Both the position numbers and the translations under genes were made by a program. From assembly GCA_050261495.1 (NCBI GenBank), contig JBLNDI010000072.1, positions 1 through 53,942 of the forward strand: a DNA stretch of 53,942 nucleotides. The letters are read 5' to 3'. The notes under the pieces are model-generated. The model had not been told where the DNA came from. It was given only the letters and a program-made list of their open reading frames with translations, and made no database searches. The stretch comes from JBMNKL01 sp050261495 (lineage in GTDB: Bacteria > Bacillota > Clostridia > Acetivibrionales > DTU013). Of this stretch, positions 25,859-32,811 are shown one piece after another (the first letter of the stretch is position 1; every line of letters starts with the position of its first letter).

Positions 25859-26848
25859 ATGAATTTTGACGGTATAATAGGTCAGCGCGAGGTGGTGGAA
25901 AGCTTAAAAAGATCGCTGTCCGAGGACAGGATTGGACACGCGTACATATTCTCGGGACCGGCTGGAATGGGGAAAAAAACCATAGCCAGGGTTTTTGCCG
26001 CTTTTTTGTTATGCGAAAATCCCGGACAAGCAGCTGCTTGCGGAAGTTGCAAAGCCTGCCTGCTTTTTCGGAACGGTACGAACCCGGATTTTCACAGGAT
26101 CAACACGGAGGAAGCCGCTATAGGCGTTGACCTTGTAAGGGAGATACAGGGCGATTCTGTCTTGAAACCGGTGTATTCAAGACGAAAAGTATATATTATC
26201 GAAAATGCCGAAAAAATGACCGACCAGGCTCAAAATTGCCTTTTAAAAACTTTTGAGGAACCGCAGCGGTATGTTGTTATCATATTGCTGACAACCAACT
26301 ATGAGGCGCTTTTTGAAACGGTCCGGTCACGCGCCGTCCATTACCATTTCCGGAAATACTCGCGGGAACAGGTATGCCGCGCCCTCAGGGAAAGCACCGG
26401 GAAAGACGGCGAGGCCATCAGGCTTTATGCCGACTATTCCGACGGCAATATAGGGATGGCGCTGAAACTGGCACATTCCGGCGATTTTTCATTGTTGCGG
26501 GACAATATCACGGCACTTCTCCCCGGCGTTGAAAAAGGAAACGTGGACGACATCCTTGAATTTACCGGCTTGTTTGAAAAAAACAGGGGCAGGACCGGCC
26601 TTCTGCTTGATATTATCCAGCTTTATTACAGGGATGTATTGGTATTGTCCGAAACGGGGAACGATAATATATTGATTAATTCGGATAAAAAGGATATGAT
26701 AGTGGATAGTGCCCGGGAACACAGCAGCCGCGATATCGTGGGAAAGATCGAGGCCGTGGAGGCGTTTCGCAGGGCTTTGAAGCTTAACGCGAATTACCAG
26801 CTTGCAATGGACAACTTGTTATTCAAGCTAAGAGAGAGGAGTGTATAA
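25859..26848 (+). CDS. holB: DNA polymerase III subunit delta-prime
   Basis: 329 aa, ATG 25859. Clamp-loader AAA+ subunit: IGQREVVESLKRSLSEDRIGHAYIFSG start (Box II-like), P-loop GPAGMGKKT, zinc-finger cysteines (CENPG...CGSCKAC), AEKMTDQAQNCLLKTFEEP (sensor/SRC-equivalent region) and the C-terminal collar domain. It helps load the beta clamp at primer junctions. The next gene, ricT, starts on the base after its stop, so the two are translationally linked. Confidence 0.93.
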   Translation: MNFDGIIGQREVVESLKRSLSEDRIGHAYIFSGPAGMGKKTIARVFAAFLLCENPGQAAACGSCKACLLFRNGTNPDFHRINTEEAAIGVDLVREIQGDSVLKPVYSRRKVYIIENAEKMTDQAQNCLLKTFEEPQRYVVIILLTTNYEALFETVRSRAVHYHFRKYSREQVCRALRESTGKDGEAIRLYADYSDGNIGMALKLAHSGDFSLLRDNITALLPGVEKGNVDDILEFTGLFEKNRGRTGLLLDIIQLYYRDVLVLSETGNDNILINSDKKDMIVDSAREHSSRDIVGKIEAVEAFRRALKLNANYQLAMDNLLFKLRERSV

Positions 26849-27718
26849 ATGGTAAAGGTAGTCGGAGTCAGGTTTAAGAAGGCCGGGAAAGTATATTACT
26901 TCGATCCTGACCAGTTGGATATAGATGTTGGCACAAAAGTAATCGTGGAAACTGCAAGGGGCGTGGAATTCGGAGAGGTTGTAATTCCCGCCCGGGAGGT
27001 AAACGAGGAGGAGATTGTCGCTCCGCTTAAAAAAGTGATGAGAATAGCAACCGAAGAAGATGTAAGGCACGCCCAGGAAAACAACCGGAAGGAAAAGGAG
27101 GCGTTTGGCATCTGCCTTCAGAAAATTAAAGATCATAACCTTGAAATGAAGCTGATCGACGTTGAGTACACTTTTGACAATAACAAAATATTGTTTTATT
27201 TTACGGCGGACGGAAGAGTGGACTTCAGGGAGCTCGTCAAGGACCTTGCCGCGGTATTCAAGACCCGGATAGAGCTAAGGCAGATAGGCGTCAGGGACGA
27301 ATCCAAGATGATGGGCGGCATTGGCGTCTGCGGGCGTGAGCTTTGCTGCTGTTCATACCTTGGGGAATTCCAGCCCGTATCAATAAAGATGGCAAAAGAA
27401 CAGGGCCTGTCCCTGAATCCCGCGAAAATCTCGGGAGCGTGCGGCAGGCTGATGTGCTGCCTGAAATATGAACAGGAAGCGTATGACCATATCATAAAAA
27501 GAGCTCCCAAGGTTGGGGCCATTGTTGAAACTCCCGACGGACAGGGTGTTGTTGAAGAGACGTACTTGATAAAGGAAATTGTGAAGGTAAAGCTGGACAA
27601 GGATAATGAAACGGACCTGAAATCGTATAAGATAGATGAAGTAAAAATAATAAAGGATGCGGCGGTACGCGAGGAAAACGACATCGAACTGGAGGAGCTT
27701 AAGGCGCTGGAAGATTGA
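26849..27718 (+). CDS. ricT: PSP1-domain protein RicT (YaaT)
   Basis: 289 aa, ATG 26849 directly after holB (GAGAGGAG upstream). PSP1 domain with FDPDQLDIDVGTKVIVETARGVEFGEVV, then ELRQIGVRDESKMMGGIGVCGRELCCC and ISGACGRLMCCLKYE. The conserved Cys cluster binds [4Fe-4S] in the RicA-RicF-RicT complex, which modulates RNase Y-dependent mRNA maturation and affects sporulation and competence in Bacillus. RicA and RicF are not in this window. The acidic tail (ENDIELEELKALED) is short. Confidence 0.93.
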   Translation: MVKVVGVRFKKAGKVYYFDPDQLDIDVGTKVIVETARGVEFGEVVIPAREVNEEEIVAPLKKVMRIATEEDVRHAQENNRKEKEAFGICLQKIKDHNLEMKLIDVEYTFDNNKILFYFTADGRVDFRELVKDLAAVFKTRIELRQIGVRDESKMMGGIGVCGRELCCCSYLGEFQPVSIKMAKEQGLSLNPAKISGACGRLMCCLKYEQEAYDHIIKRAPKVGAIVETPDGQGVVEETYLIKEIVKVKLDKDNETDLKSYKIDEVKIIKDAAVREENDIELEELKALED

Positions 27719-27815
27719 CGGGGCAAAAAAGTATTTTCATTAAATGCTTTAGGTGGTAAAATAGAAATGTATTTTGTATACTTAGTGAATAATCGGATTT
27801 GAGGAGGTGTACCCG

Positions 27816-27986
27816 GTGGCATATTATATTACTGATGATTGCATAAGTTGCGGAGCATGTGAATCCGAATGCCCTGTTTCATGCATTTCAGCAGGTGAAA
27901 ACAAGTATGAAATAGATGCGGGAGCATGTATTGAGTGTGGAGCATGTGCAAATGTCTGTCCTGTTGATGCTCCGAAACCCGAGTAA
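27816..27986 (+). CDS. Small 2[4Fe-4S] ferredoxin
   Basis: 56 aa from GTG 27816 with GAGGAGGTG 7 nt upstream. Two CxxCxxCxxxCP motifs: CISCGACESECP (residues 9-20) and CIECGACANVCP, typical of clostridial 8Fe ferredoxins. Electron carrier between oxidoreductases such as pyruvate:ferredoxin oxidoreductase and hydrogenase. It stands as its own unit: a 97-bp gap before it and a strong hairpin terminator after it. In Bacillus, yabA occupies this position. Confidence 0.95.
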   Translation: MAYYITDDCISCGACESECPVSCISAGENKYEIDAGACIECGACANVCPVDAPKPE

Positions 27987-28000
27987 CAACAGCAGGAAAA

Positions 28001-28050
28001 AAGGAGTCAGGCTGTGGGCGGGCGATACTGCAGCGTGACTCCTTATTTTA
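28001..28050 (+). terminator. Rho-independent terminator after the ferredoxin gene
   Basis: AAGGAGTCA (28001-28009) pairs with TGACTCCTT (28036-28044), followed by ATTTTAG. The stem begins 14 nt after the ferredoxin stop. It lies just before the trmN6 ribosome site, so trmN6 is at least partly insulated. Confidence 0.75.
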
Positions 28051-28065
28051 GTTGGAGGAGTTCCG

Positions 28066-28827
28066 TTGGATGTAAAAATCCTTGAAAACGAAAGAATTGA
28101 CGACCTTCAGTATAAAGGGCTCAGGTTGATACAGAAAAAGGACGGTTTCAGGTTTGGTATAGACGCCGTGCTTCTTTCATATTTTGTAAAGGCTCCGAAA
28201 TACAGCACGATAATAGACCTGGGCACGGGAACGGGCATTATTGCCATATTGCTCGCGGCCAAGAAGGAACCGTCCAAGGTGGTCGGGCTGGAGATTCAGC
28301 CCCAAATGGCGGAGATGGCGGAACGGAGCGTTATGCTGAACGACCTTGGGAACAAGGTGGAGATTGTCCGCGGTGATATAAAGGATGCCGTAAGCCTGTT
28401 CGGTGCGGCAAGTTTTGACGTGGTCGTGACGAATCCGCCGTACATGGAAAAAGGAGGCGGATTATTGAACCAATCCGACGCAATGGCCATATCGAGACAC
28501 GAGTTGTTATGCACGCTTGAGGACGTTTTATCATCCGCGGCGAGGCTCCTGAAGCCCGGCGGCAGGTTTTTCATGGTGCACAGGCCGAAACGGCTGGCGG
28601 ATATAATATATCATATGCGCAATTCGGGCATTGAGCCGAAGCAGTTGAGGCTGGTATACCCGGCGCCGGACAGGAAGCCGAACCTGGTGCTGATTGGCGG
28701 AGCCAGGAACGGCAACCCGGAATTGAGGGTCCTTGAGCCGTTGTTTGTCTACGATGGCTCGGGCAACTATTCCAGCGAAATCGACGAGATTTACGGAAGA
28801 TGTGATATATTGCGGGGAGGCGGCTGA
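28066..28827 (+). CDS. trmN6: tRNA1(Val) (adenine-N6)-methyltransferase-like protein (YabB)
   Basis: 253 aa from TTG 28066 with GGAGGAG upstream. Rossmann-fold SAM methyltransferase: GFRFGIDAVLLSYF, motif I IDLGTGTGIIAILLA, acidic VVGLEIQP and the N6-adenine catalytic motif VVTNPPYMEKGG near residue 122. The Bacillus orthologue is YabB (trmNF). It modifies A37 in tRNA. rsmI follows 2 nt after its stop, as an operon. Confidence 0.92.
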   Translation: MDVKILENERIDDLQYKGLRLIQKKDGFRFGIDAVLLSYFVKAPKYSTIIDLGTGTGIIAILLAAKKEPSKVVGLEIQPQMAEMAERSVMLNDLGNKVEIVRGDIKDAVSLFGAASFDVVVTNPPYMEKGGGLLNQSDAMAISRHELLCTLEDVLSSAARLLKPGGRFFMVHRPKRLADIIYHMRNSGIEPKQLRLVYPAPDRKPNLVLIGGARNGNPELRVLEPLFVYDGSGNYSSEIDEIYGRCDILRGGG

Positions 28828-28829
28828 AG

Positions 28830-29675
28830 ATGAACGGGGCGGGGACGCTTTACCTTGTAGCCACGCCGATAGGGAACATGGAGGATATTACGTTAAGAGC
28901 GCTTCGGGTCCTGAAAGAGGCGGATGTAATTGCCGCGGAGGACACGAGGCAAACGCTGAAGATACTGAACCATTACGGCATAAAAAACGCGCTTACCAGC
29001 TACTATGAACATAATAAGGCAGTAAAAAGGGACCATATTATCCGCCTTCTCCTGGACGGTAAAAATGTCGCGCTGGTTTCGGACGCAGGGTCCCCGGGAA
29101 TTTCCGATCCCGGCGAGGACCTGGTGAAGGCGGCGATCGAGCATGGCATAACCGTGACGGCGGTACCTGGGCCTTCGGCGGTTATAACAGGGTTGGTGCT
29201 GTCCGGGTTTCCCACGGGTAGATTTGCATTTGAAGGATTCCTGCCGGTAAATAAAAAGCTGCGCGGAAAAAGGCTGGAAGCCCTGAAGAGCGACAGCCGC
29301 ACGCTCGTGTTTTATGAAGCCCCGCACAGGCTAGTACGGACGCTGAAGGATTTGAAGAACGCGTTCGGAAACAGGCATATCGCCTTTGCCAGGGAATTGA
29401 CCAAGAAATTCGAGGAAATCGGCCGGTGTACGCTTGACGAGGCTATAGAAATATTTGAACAAAAAACGCCCCGCGGGGAATTTGTGCTTATTCTCGAGGG
29501 CGCGGACAGTGAAACGCAGGAAATTGGGCCGGACGAATGGCGGAATATGGACATGGAACAGCATCTGAAAATATACATGGACGGCGGCATGGATAAAAGG
29601 CAGGCAATGAAAATGGTGGCGGAGGACCGGAAAATCAGCAAAAGGGACGTGTATAAAAGCCTCCTCAAGGAATAA
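28830..29675 (+). CDS. rsmI: 16S rRNA (cytidine-2'-O)-methyltransferase
   Basis: 281 aa, ATG 28830 (GGGGAGGCGG upstream). SPOUT-unrelated tetrapyrrole-methylase fold: LYLVATPIGNMEDITLRAL, VIAAEDTRQTLKIL, SYYEHNK, VALVSDAGSPGISDPGE, GPSAVITGLVLSGFPTGRFAFEGFLP and VFYEAPHRL. It methylates the 2'-OH of C1402 in 16S rRNA. The C-terminal helical part ends with SKRDVYKSLLKE. It converges with abrB across a shared terminator. Confidence 0.97.
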   Translation: MNGAGTLYLVATPIGNMEDITLRALRVLKEADVIAAEDTRQTLKILNHYGIKNALTSYYEHNKAVKRDHIIRLLLDGKNVALVSDAGSPGISDPGEDLVKAAIEHGITVTAVPGPSAVITGLVLSGFPTGRFAFEGFLPVNKKLRGKRLEALKSDSRTLVFYEAPHRLVRTLKDLKNAFGNRHIAFARELTKKFEEIGRCTLDEAIEIFEQKTPRGEFVLILEGADSETQEIGPDEWRNMDMEQHLKIYMDGGMDKRQAMKMVAEDRKISKRDVYKSLLKE

Positions 29676-29701
29676 TTTTTCAAGAAGCATGCCCCAAATA
29701 A

Positions 29702-29733
29702 AAAATCCCGGGAATGTTGAATCCCGAGATTTG
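29702..29733. terminator. Bidirectional terminator between rsmI and abrB
   Basis: AAATCCCGGGA and TCCCGAGATTT form a stem with one mismatch, flanked by A-runs on the left and A/T on the right, so it can serve both convergent genes. Confidence 0.65.
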
Positions 29734-29753
29734 ATAAAAATACAAGTTCATTA

Positions 29754-29993
29754 CTATTTCTTGAGTTCCTTAAGGCAATTCGGGCAGATATTTTTGCCTT
29801 TATATACGATAACATCCCTTGCATCACCACAGAAAATGCAAGCCGGTTCATATTTTTTCAAAATGATGGTCGCTCCGTCGACGTAGATCTCAAGGGCGTC
29901 TTTTTCTGCAATATCAAGTGTTCTTCTTAACTCTATCGGAAGCACAACCCTTCCGAGTTCATCGACTTTCCTGACAATGCCGGTTGATTTCAT
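29754..29993 (-). CDS. abrB: AbrB-family transition-state regulator
   Basis: 79 aa, start ATG 29993 behind AAAGGAGGAAAG. The N-terminal swapped-hairpin DNA-binding domain (MKSTGIVRKVDELGRVVLP, IELRRTLDI, LEIYVDGATIILKKYE) is canonical. The C-terminus has CIFCGD...CPNCLKEL, a four-cysteine ribbon typical of clostridial AbrB. It would repress post-exponential genes until Spo0A-P rises. Its promoter carries a Spo0A box just downstream of the likely transcription start, as in Bacillus. Confidence 0.93.
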   Translation of the reverse strand: MKSTGIVRKVDELGRVVLPIELRRTLDIAEKDALEIYVDGATIILKKYEPACIFCGDARDVIVYKGKNICPNCLKELKK

Positions 29994-30018
29994 ATACTTT
30001 CCTCCTTTTTTAACAATA

Positions 30019-30068
30019 TTCGACACCATATTTAAGATTATAATAGCATAAATTCCAGCAATCGTCAA
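30019..30068 (-). promoter_or_regulatory. Sigma-A promoter of abrB with a Spo0A box
   Basis: Read on the minus strand: TTGACG (30063-30068), 17 bp, TATTAT (30040-30045). The 7-mer TGTCGAA (30019-30025) lies about 8-14 bp downstream of the expected +1. Spo0A-P binds TGTCGAA-type boxes and represses abrB in Bacillus through boxes at this place; that it does so here is inferred. Confidence 0.75.
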
Positions 30069-30259
30069 CAATTAATTTATAGATATTCAAAAAAATGTTA
30101 AGGGAGCGAATGGAATTAGTCCCATCATTTAAAATTTACAAACCTTCAAGACCATGAAATTGCTTAATTTCAATCCTTTATGACTGTAAATTTCATAGAA
30201 ATAAACTTGACGAGGCTGAAAAAATAACCATTTATTAACTGGAAAAAATGTGCCAGATA

Positions 30260-30278
30260 TTCGACAAAATTCGACATA
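30260..30278. promoter_or_regulatory. Tandem Spo0A boxes in the abrB-spmA intergenic region
   Basis: TTCGACAAA (30260-30268) is the exact complement of the consensus TTTGTCGAA; TTCGACATA (30270-30278) follows 10 bp later, one helical turn. They lie about 195 bp before spmA in the 479-bp gap 29994-30472. A weak TTGACG-17-ATTTAT element sits upstream near 30207-30235. Otherwise the gap is A+T-rich with nothing recognisable. Confidence 0.6.
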
Positions 30279-30472
30279 CAATTTATGACTTCCGCCGGGC
30301 ATTTGCCGTATGAAAGTTTTCATGCAAGAATTATTCCTCCGGCACATATAAATTAAAGGAAAAATAATGGGCTTTTTTACGCGGCGCATGTTTTACCCGT
30401 GTATGCACCTGGCCGGCAGCCAGGTCAGGATTCTTCAACGGGCAGACCGCGGACAGCCGATGGAGGGTCGCA

Positions 30473-31096
30473 ATGCTAAACTACATATGGGCGGCTATGA
30501 TACTTTCCGGTTTTGTGATAGGGGCGCTCAACGGGCGCCTTGAAGCGGTGACCAAGGCCGCTGTTTCTTCGGCGGGCAGCGCTGTTGAACTTTGTATCGG
30601 GCTTCTTGGCGTCATGTGCCTTTGGTCGGGCTTGATGAAAATCATGGAGAAGAGCGGGCTTGTTGATGTTATTGCAAAGCTCGCCAGGCCGGCTTTAAAA
30701 CCTCTGTTTCCCCAGATTAAAAACAACGGCAGGGCATTGGGAGCAATCGTACTGAACCTGTCCGCCAATTTCCTGGGGCTGGGAAATGCTGCTACGCCGC
30801 TCGGCATAAAGGCAATGATTGAGCTTCAAAAAACAAATGGCGGCAGAGATACGGCTTCAGACGCCATGTGTATGTTTCTTGTTTTAAATACTTCGGCAAT
30901 ACAGCTAATACCATCTACGATTATCGCCTTGAGAAATGACGCCGGTTCCGCGGCTCCGGCTGAAATAACGGCATGCGTTTGGTTTGCCTCCTTATGTGCA
31001 ACATTAACGGGAGTTATTATGGCGAAAGCGATGTCGGGCATGAATAAAGCCGGGAGAAGAATGTACGGCAGGCGAAAGGAAAGCCTGGCCGCCTGA
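30473..31096 (+). CDS. spmA: Spore maturation protein A
   Basis: 207 aa, ATG 30473 with GGAGGG. Integral membrane protein with a nucleoside-recognition (Gate) domain: N-terminal helix, LGVMCLWSGLMKIMEKSGLVD, ANFLGLGNAATPLGIKAM, FLVLNTSAIQLIPST. SpmA and SpmB are needed for spore-core dehydration and heat resistance in Bacillus and Clostridium. spmB follows after 36 nt. The pair sits between abrB and metG, an insertion compared with the Bacillus order. Confidence 0.93.
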   Translation: MLNYIWAAMILSGFVIGALNGRLEAVTKAAVSSAGSAVELCIGLLGVMCLWSGLMKIMEKSGLVDVIAKLARPALKPLFPQIKNNGRALGAIVLNLSANFLGLGNAATPLGIKAMIELQKTNGGRDTASDAMCMFLVLNTSAIQLIPSTIIALRNDAGSAAPAEITACVWFASLCATLTGVIMAKAMSGMNKAGRRMYGRRKESLAA

Positions 31097-31132
31097 TCAG
31101 TAAGAACGAAAGTGGGGAAGCGCCTACCCGGA

Positions 31133-31675
31133 ATGGATTTTTCGATTTTTGCCAAGGTATCTTTATACGCGGTTCCTGTGCTTTTCCTCCTCGTGTTGTG
31201 CGCAGGACTAATTAAAGATGTAAAGGTCTATGATGTGTTTGTCGAGGGGGCTTCGGAGGGAATTGCCACTGCAGTTAAAGTACTGCCGTCTCTTGTTGGC
31301 CTGGTAACCGCAGTCGGGGTGTTCAGGGCGTCGGGAACGCTGGACTTTATAATAGAATTAATGACGCCCGTGGCTGCAATTCTCGGCATCCCAGCCGAGA
31401 CCCTGCCCCTTGCGCTAATGCGGCCTGTCTCGGGCAGCGCTTCGCTAGCGCTGGTTTCGGATATTATTAACTTGTACGGCCCGGATTCGTACATCGGCAG
31501 AGTAGCCGCGACGATGATGGGCTCGACGGAGACGATATTCTATACACTTGCCGTTTATTTCGGCTCGGTGGGAATAAAGCGCGCCAGGTATACGCTTGCG
31601 GCAGCCCTGGCAGCCGACGGGGCAAGCATAATCGCTTCGGCGTGGATTTGCGCGCTGGTATTCGGGAGGCAATAG
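31133..31675 (+). CDS. spmB: Spore maturation protein B
   Basis: 180 aa from ATG 31133, which fits the usual length of about 178; GTG 31112 is an in-frame alternative without a good site. Membrane protein of the same Gate family: AGLIKDVKVYDVFVEGASEGI, LPSLVGLVTAVGVFRASG, LMRPVSGSASLALVSDI, GPDSYIGRVAATMMGSTETIFYTLAVYFGSVG. Partner of SpmA in spore dehydration. Repeat locus B begins 20 bp after its stop. Confidence 0.92.
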   Translation: MDFSIFAKVSLYAVPVLFLLVLCAGLIKDVKVYDVFVEGASEGIATAVKVLPSLVGLVTAVGVFRASGTLDFIIELMTPVAAILGIPAETLPLALMRPVSGSASLALVSDIINLYGPDSYIGRVAATMMGSTETIFYTLAVYFGSVGIKRARYTLAAALAADGASIIASAWICALVFGRQ

Positions 31676-31695
31676 AGGGCGCGGAGGAATCGGGT

Positions 31696-32219
31696 GGATA
31701 GGGCGGCTTGCATGCGGGTTCGGGTCAAGGCATCGGATGAAAACTCCGAGCAACTCCAACGCATATACCTGCCGAAAGAACAAGCGGACACAGCGCAAAT
31801 CAAGGCATCCTGTGGAGGCATGGCGCAGGATGTTTGTCCAGGCGGACTTGAACGCGGAACTTATGAGGAATACCCATGATACTTCGGCATAGACGCCGAA
31901 GTCGCTTGTCCTGAGCCACAGATAGCGAATGACAAGCGCCCGCGTTGAAGTGAGACTGGACATTACAGCCTGCCCATGACGGAACCTGATGGCGTATTTG
32001 TGCTGCGTCCGTTTGTTCTTATAGCATGTATATTCGCTTGAATCGCCAGGAGCTTTCATCATATGCCTTGCCCCGAACCCGCATGCAATCTCTAATGCAG
32101 ACACCCTGCAGCCAATCCTCCGTGATGTTTTAATTTGCGCTATTGTCACCCATCTTTGGCAGCAGCTTTTCGCATATTGCGTCAAACCCCTGTCCCCATG
32201 GCACTAAGCCGCCCTATCC
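31696..32219. repeat. Inverted-repeat element, locus B of the dispersed family (524 bp)
   Basis: Bounded by perfect 14-bp inverted termini GGATAGGGCGGCTT (31696-31709) and AAGCCGCCCTATCC (32206-32219). Inside, the block TTGCATGCGGGTTCGGGTC (31708-31726) is repeated inverted at about 32070-32088, and the block with CAGCGCAAAT (31791-31800) has an inverted counterpart near 32123-32143. A segment at about 31975-32020 matches the opposite strand of 34.16-34.22 kb. A small hairpin ACTTCGGC/GCCGAAGT lies near 31882-31903. Open frames inside look accidental, though one forward frame is shared with locus C. No transposase. Confidence 0.75.
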
Positions 32220-32282
32220 GCCGGTTTATCTGCGTTTTGATATCACGCGCTTAAAAATTTTACTATATGCGAAGATTTTTGC

Positions 32283-32332
32283 TTGACACACATCGTAATA
32301 TTACGATATAATACATCGTAAGATTACGATGT
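32283..32332 (+). promoter_or_regulatory. Promoter and double operator of the ArsR-type regulator
   Basis: TTGACA (32283-32288), 18 bp, TATAAT (32307-32312). The perfect 16-bp palindrome ATCGTAATATTACGAT (32292-32307) fills the spacer, and a second dyad ACATCG...CGATGT (32313-32332) covers the start of transcription. A repressor bound at both would block RNA polymerase; autoregulation by the downstream ArsR protein is the natural reading. Confidence 0.85.
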
Positions 32333-32349
32333 ATAAACAGGGTGAGAGC

Positions 32350-32682
32350 ATGGATACGGTCAAAGTATGCAATGCGCTGGGAAACAAAACGCGCTACAAC
32401 ATTGTCAAGTCAATGAAAAACAAATCAATATCCACTTGCTGCAACAAGATAGAATACTTTGAAAACGGCGTAAGCGTGGGAGACGTGGTGAAACTGACTG
32501 GCCTTGCGCAGTCGACTGTTTCGCAGCATTTGTTTGTGCTCGAGAAGGCCGGTATCCTTTACAAGGAAAAGAGAGACACGTGGACGTGCTATTTCCTGAA
32601 TACAAAGCTGTTGGAGGAATTCCTTGAAGAATTGGGCCGCGACTTAAGCCCGGAATTGTCCTGCGGCGCAAATGATTGTTGA
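32350..32682 (+). CDS. ArsR/SmtB-family metal-responsive repressor
   Basis: 110 aa, ATG 32350 with GGGTGAGA; ATG 32329 lies inside the operator and has no site. Winged helix with VSVGDVVKLTGLAQSTVSQHLFVLEKAGILYKEK. Possible metal ligands are Cys7, the adjacent Cys30-Cys31, Cys80, Cys105 and Cys110 (SCGANDC tail). The C-terminal pair could form an alpha-5 type site. Three matching palindromes flank the gene (two in its promoter, one before the permease), so it probably controls itself and the permease. The inducing metal or metalloid is not predictable. Confidence 0.9.
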   Translation: MDTVKVCNALGNKTRYNIVKSMKNKSISTCCNKIEYFENGVSVGDVVKLTGLAQSTVSQHLFVLEKAGILYKEKRDTWTCYFLNTKLLEEFLEELGRDLSPELSCGANDC

Positions 32683-32751
32683 TTGCAAGGTCATGGCTTG
32701 AATTACGGCGGATGTTGTCCGTATTATGGCAGGCTATTTTTGCGTTTATAT

Positions 32752-32767
32752 ATCGTAATATTACGAT
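32752..32767 (+). promoter_or_regulatory. Third copy of the ArsR operator, before the permease gene
   Basis: ATCGTAATATTACGAT, identical to the 16-bp palindrome at 32292-32307, located 44 bp before the permease start. A clear separate -35/-10 pair was not found, so it may repress an internal promoter or act as an auxiliary operator. Confidence 0.75.
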
Positions 32768-32811
32768 TAATAAAATATGTTACTAACTAGTCTTTAAGAG
32801 AGGGGATCCAA

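Noticed and set aside
30129..30389. 86-codon minus-strand frame between abrB and spmA
   Set aside because: An internal ATG has a distant GGAGG, but the sequence is unlike a folded protein and the region carries Spo0A boxes; more likely regulatory DNA.
31694..31879. Short frame with MRVRVKASDE-type sequence in locus B
   Set aside because: Similar peptide strings occur in locus C because the DNA is repeated; stops interrupt them there and no ribosome site exists. Kept as a repeat, not a gene.
31445..32185. 246-codon minus-strand frame across spmB's end and repeat locus B
   Set aside because: It overlaps spmB antisense and the inverted repeat, with no start signal. Part of it (NKRTQHK-type stretch) recurs in locus C, but as DNA repeat rather than a convincing protein.
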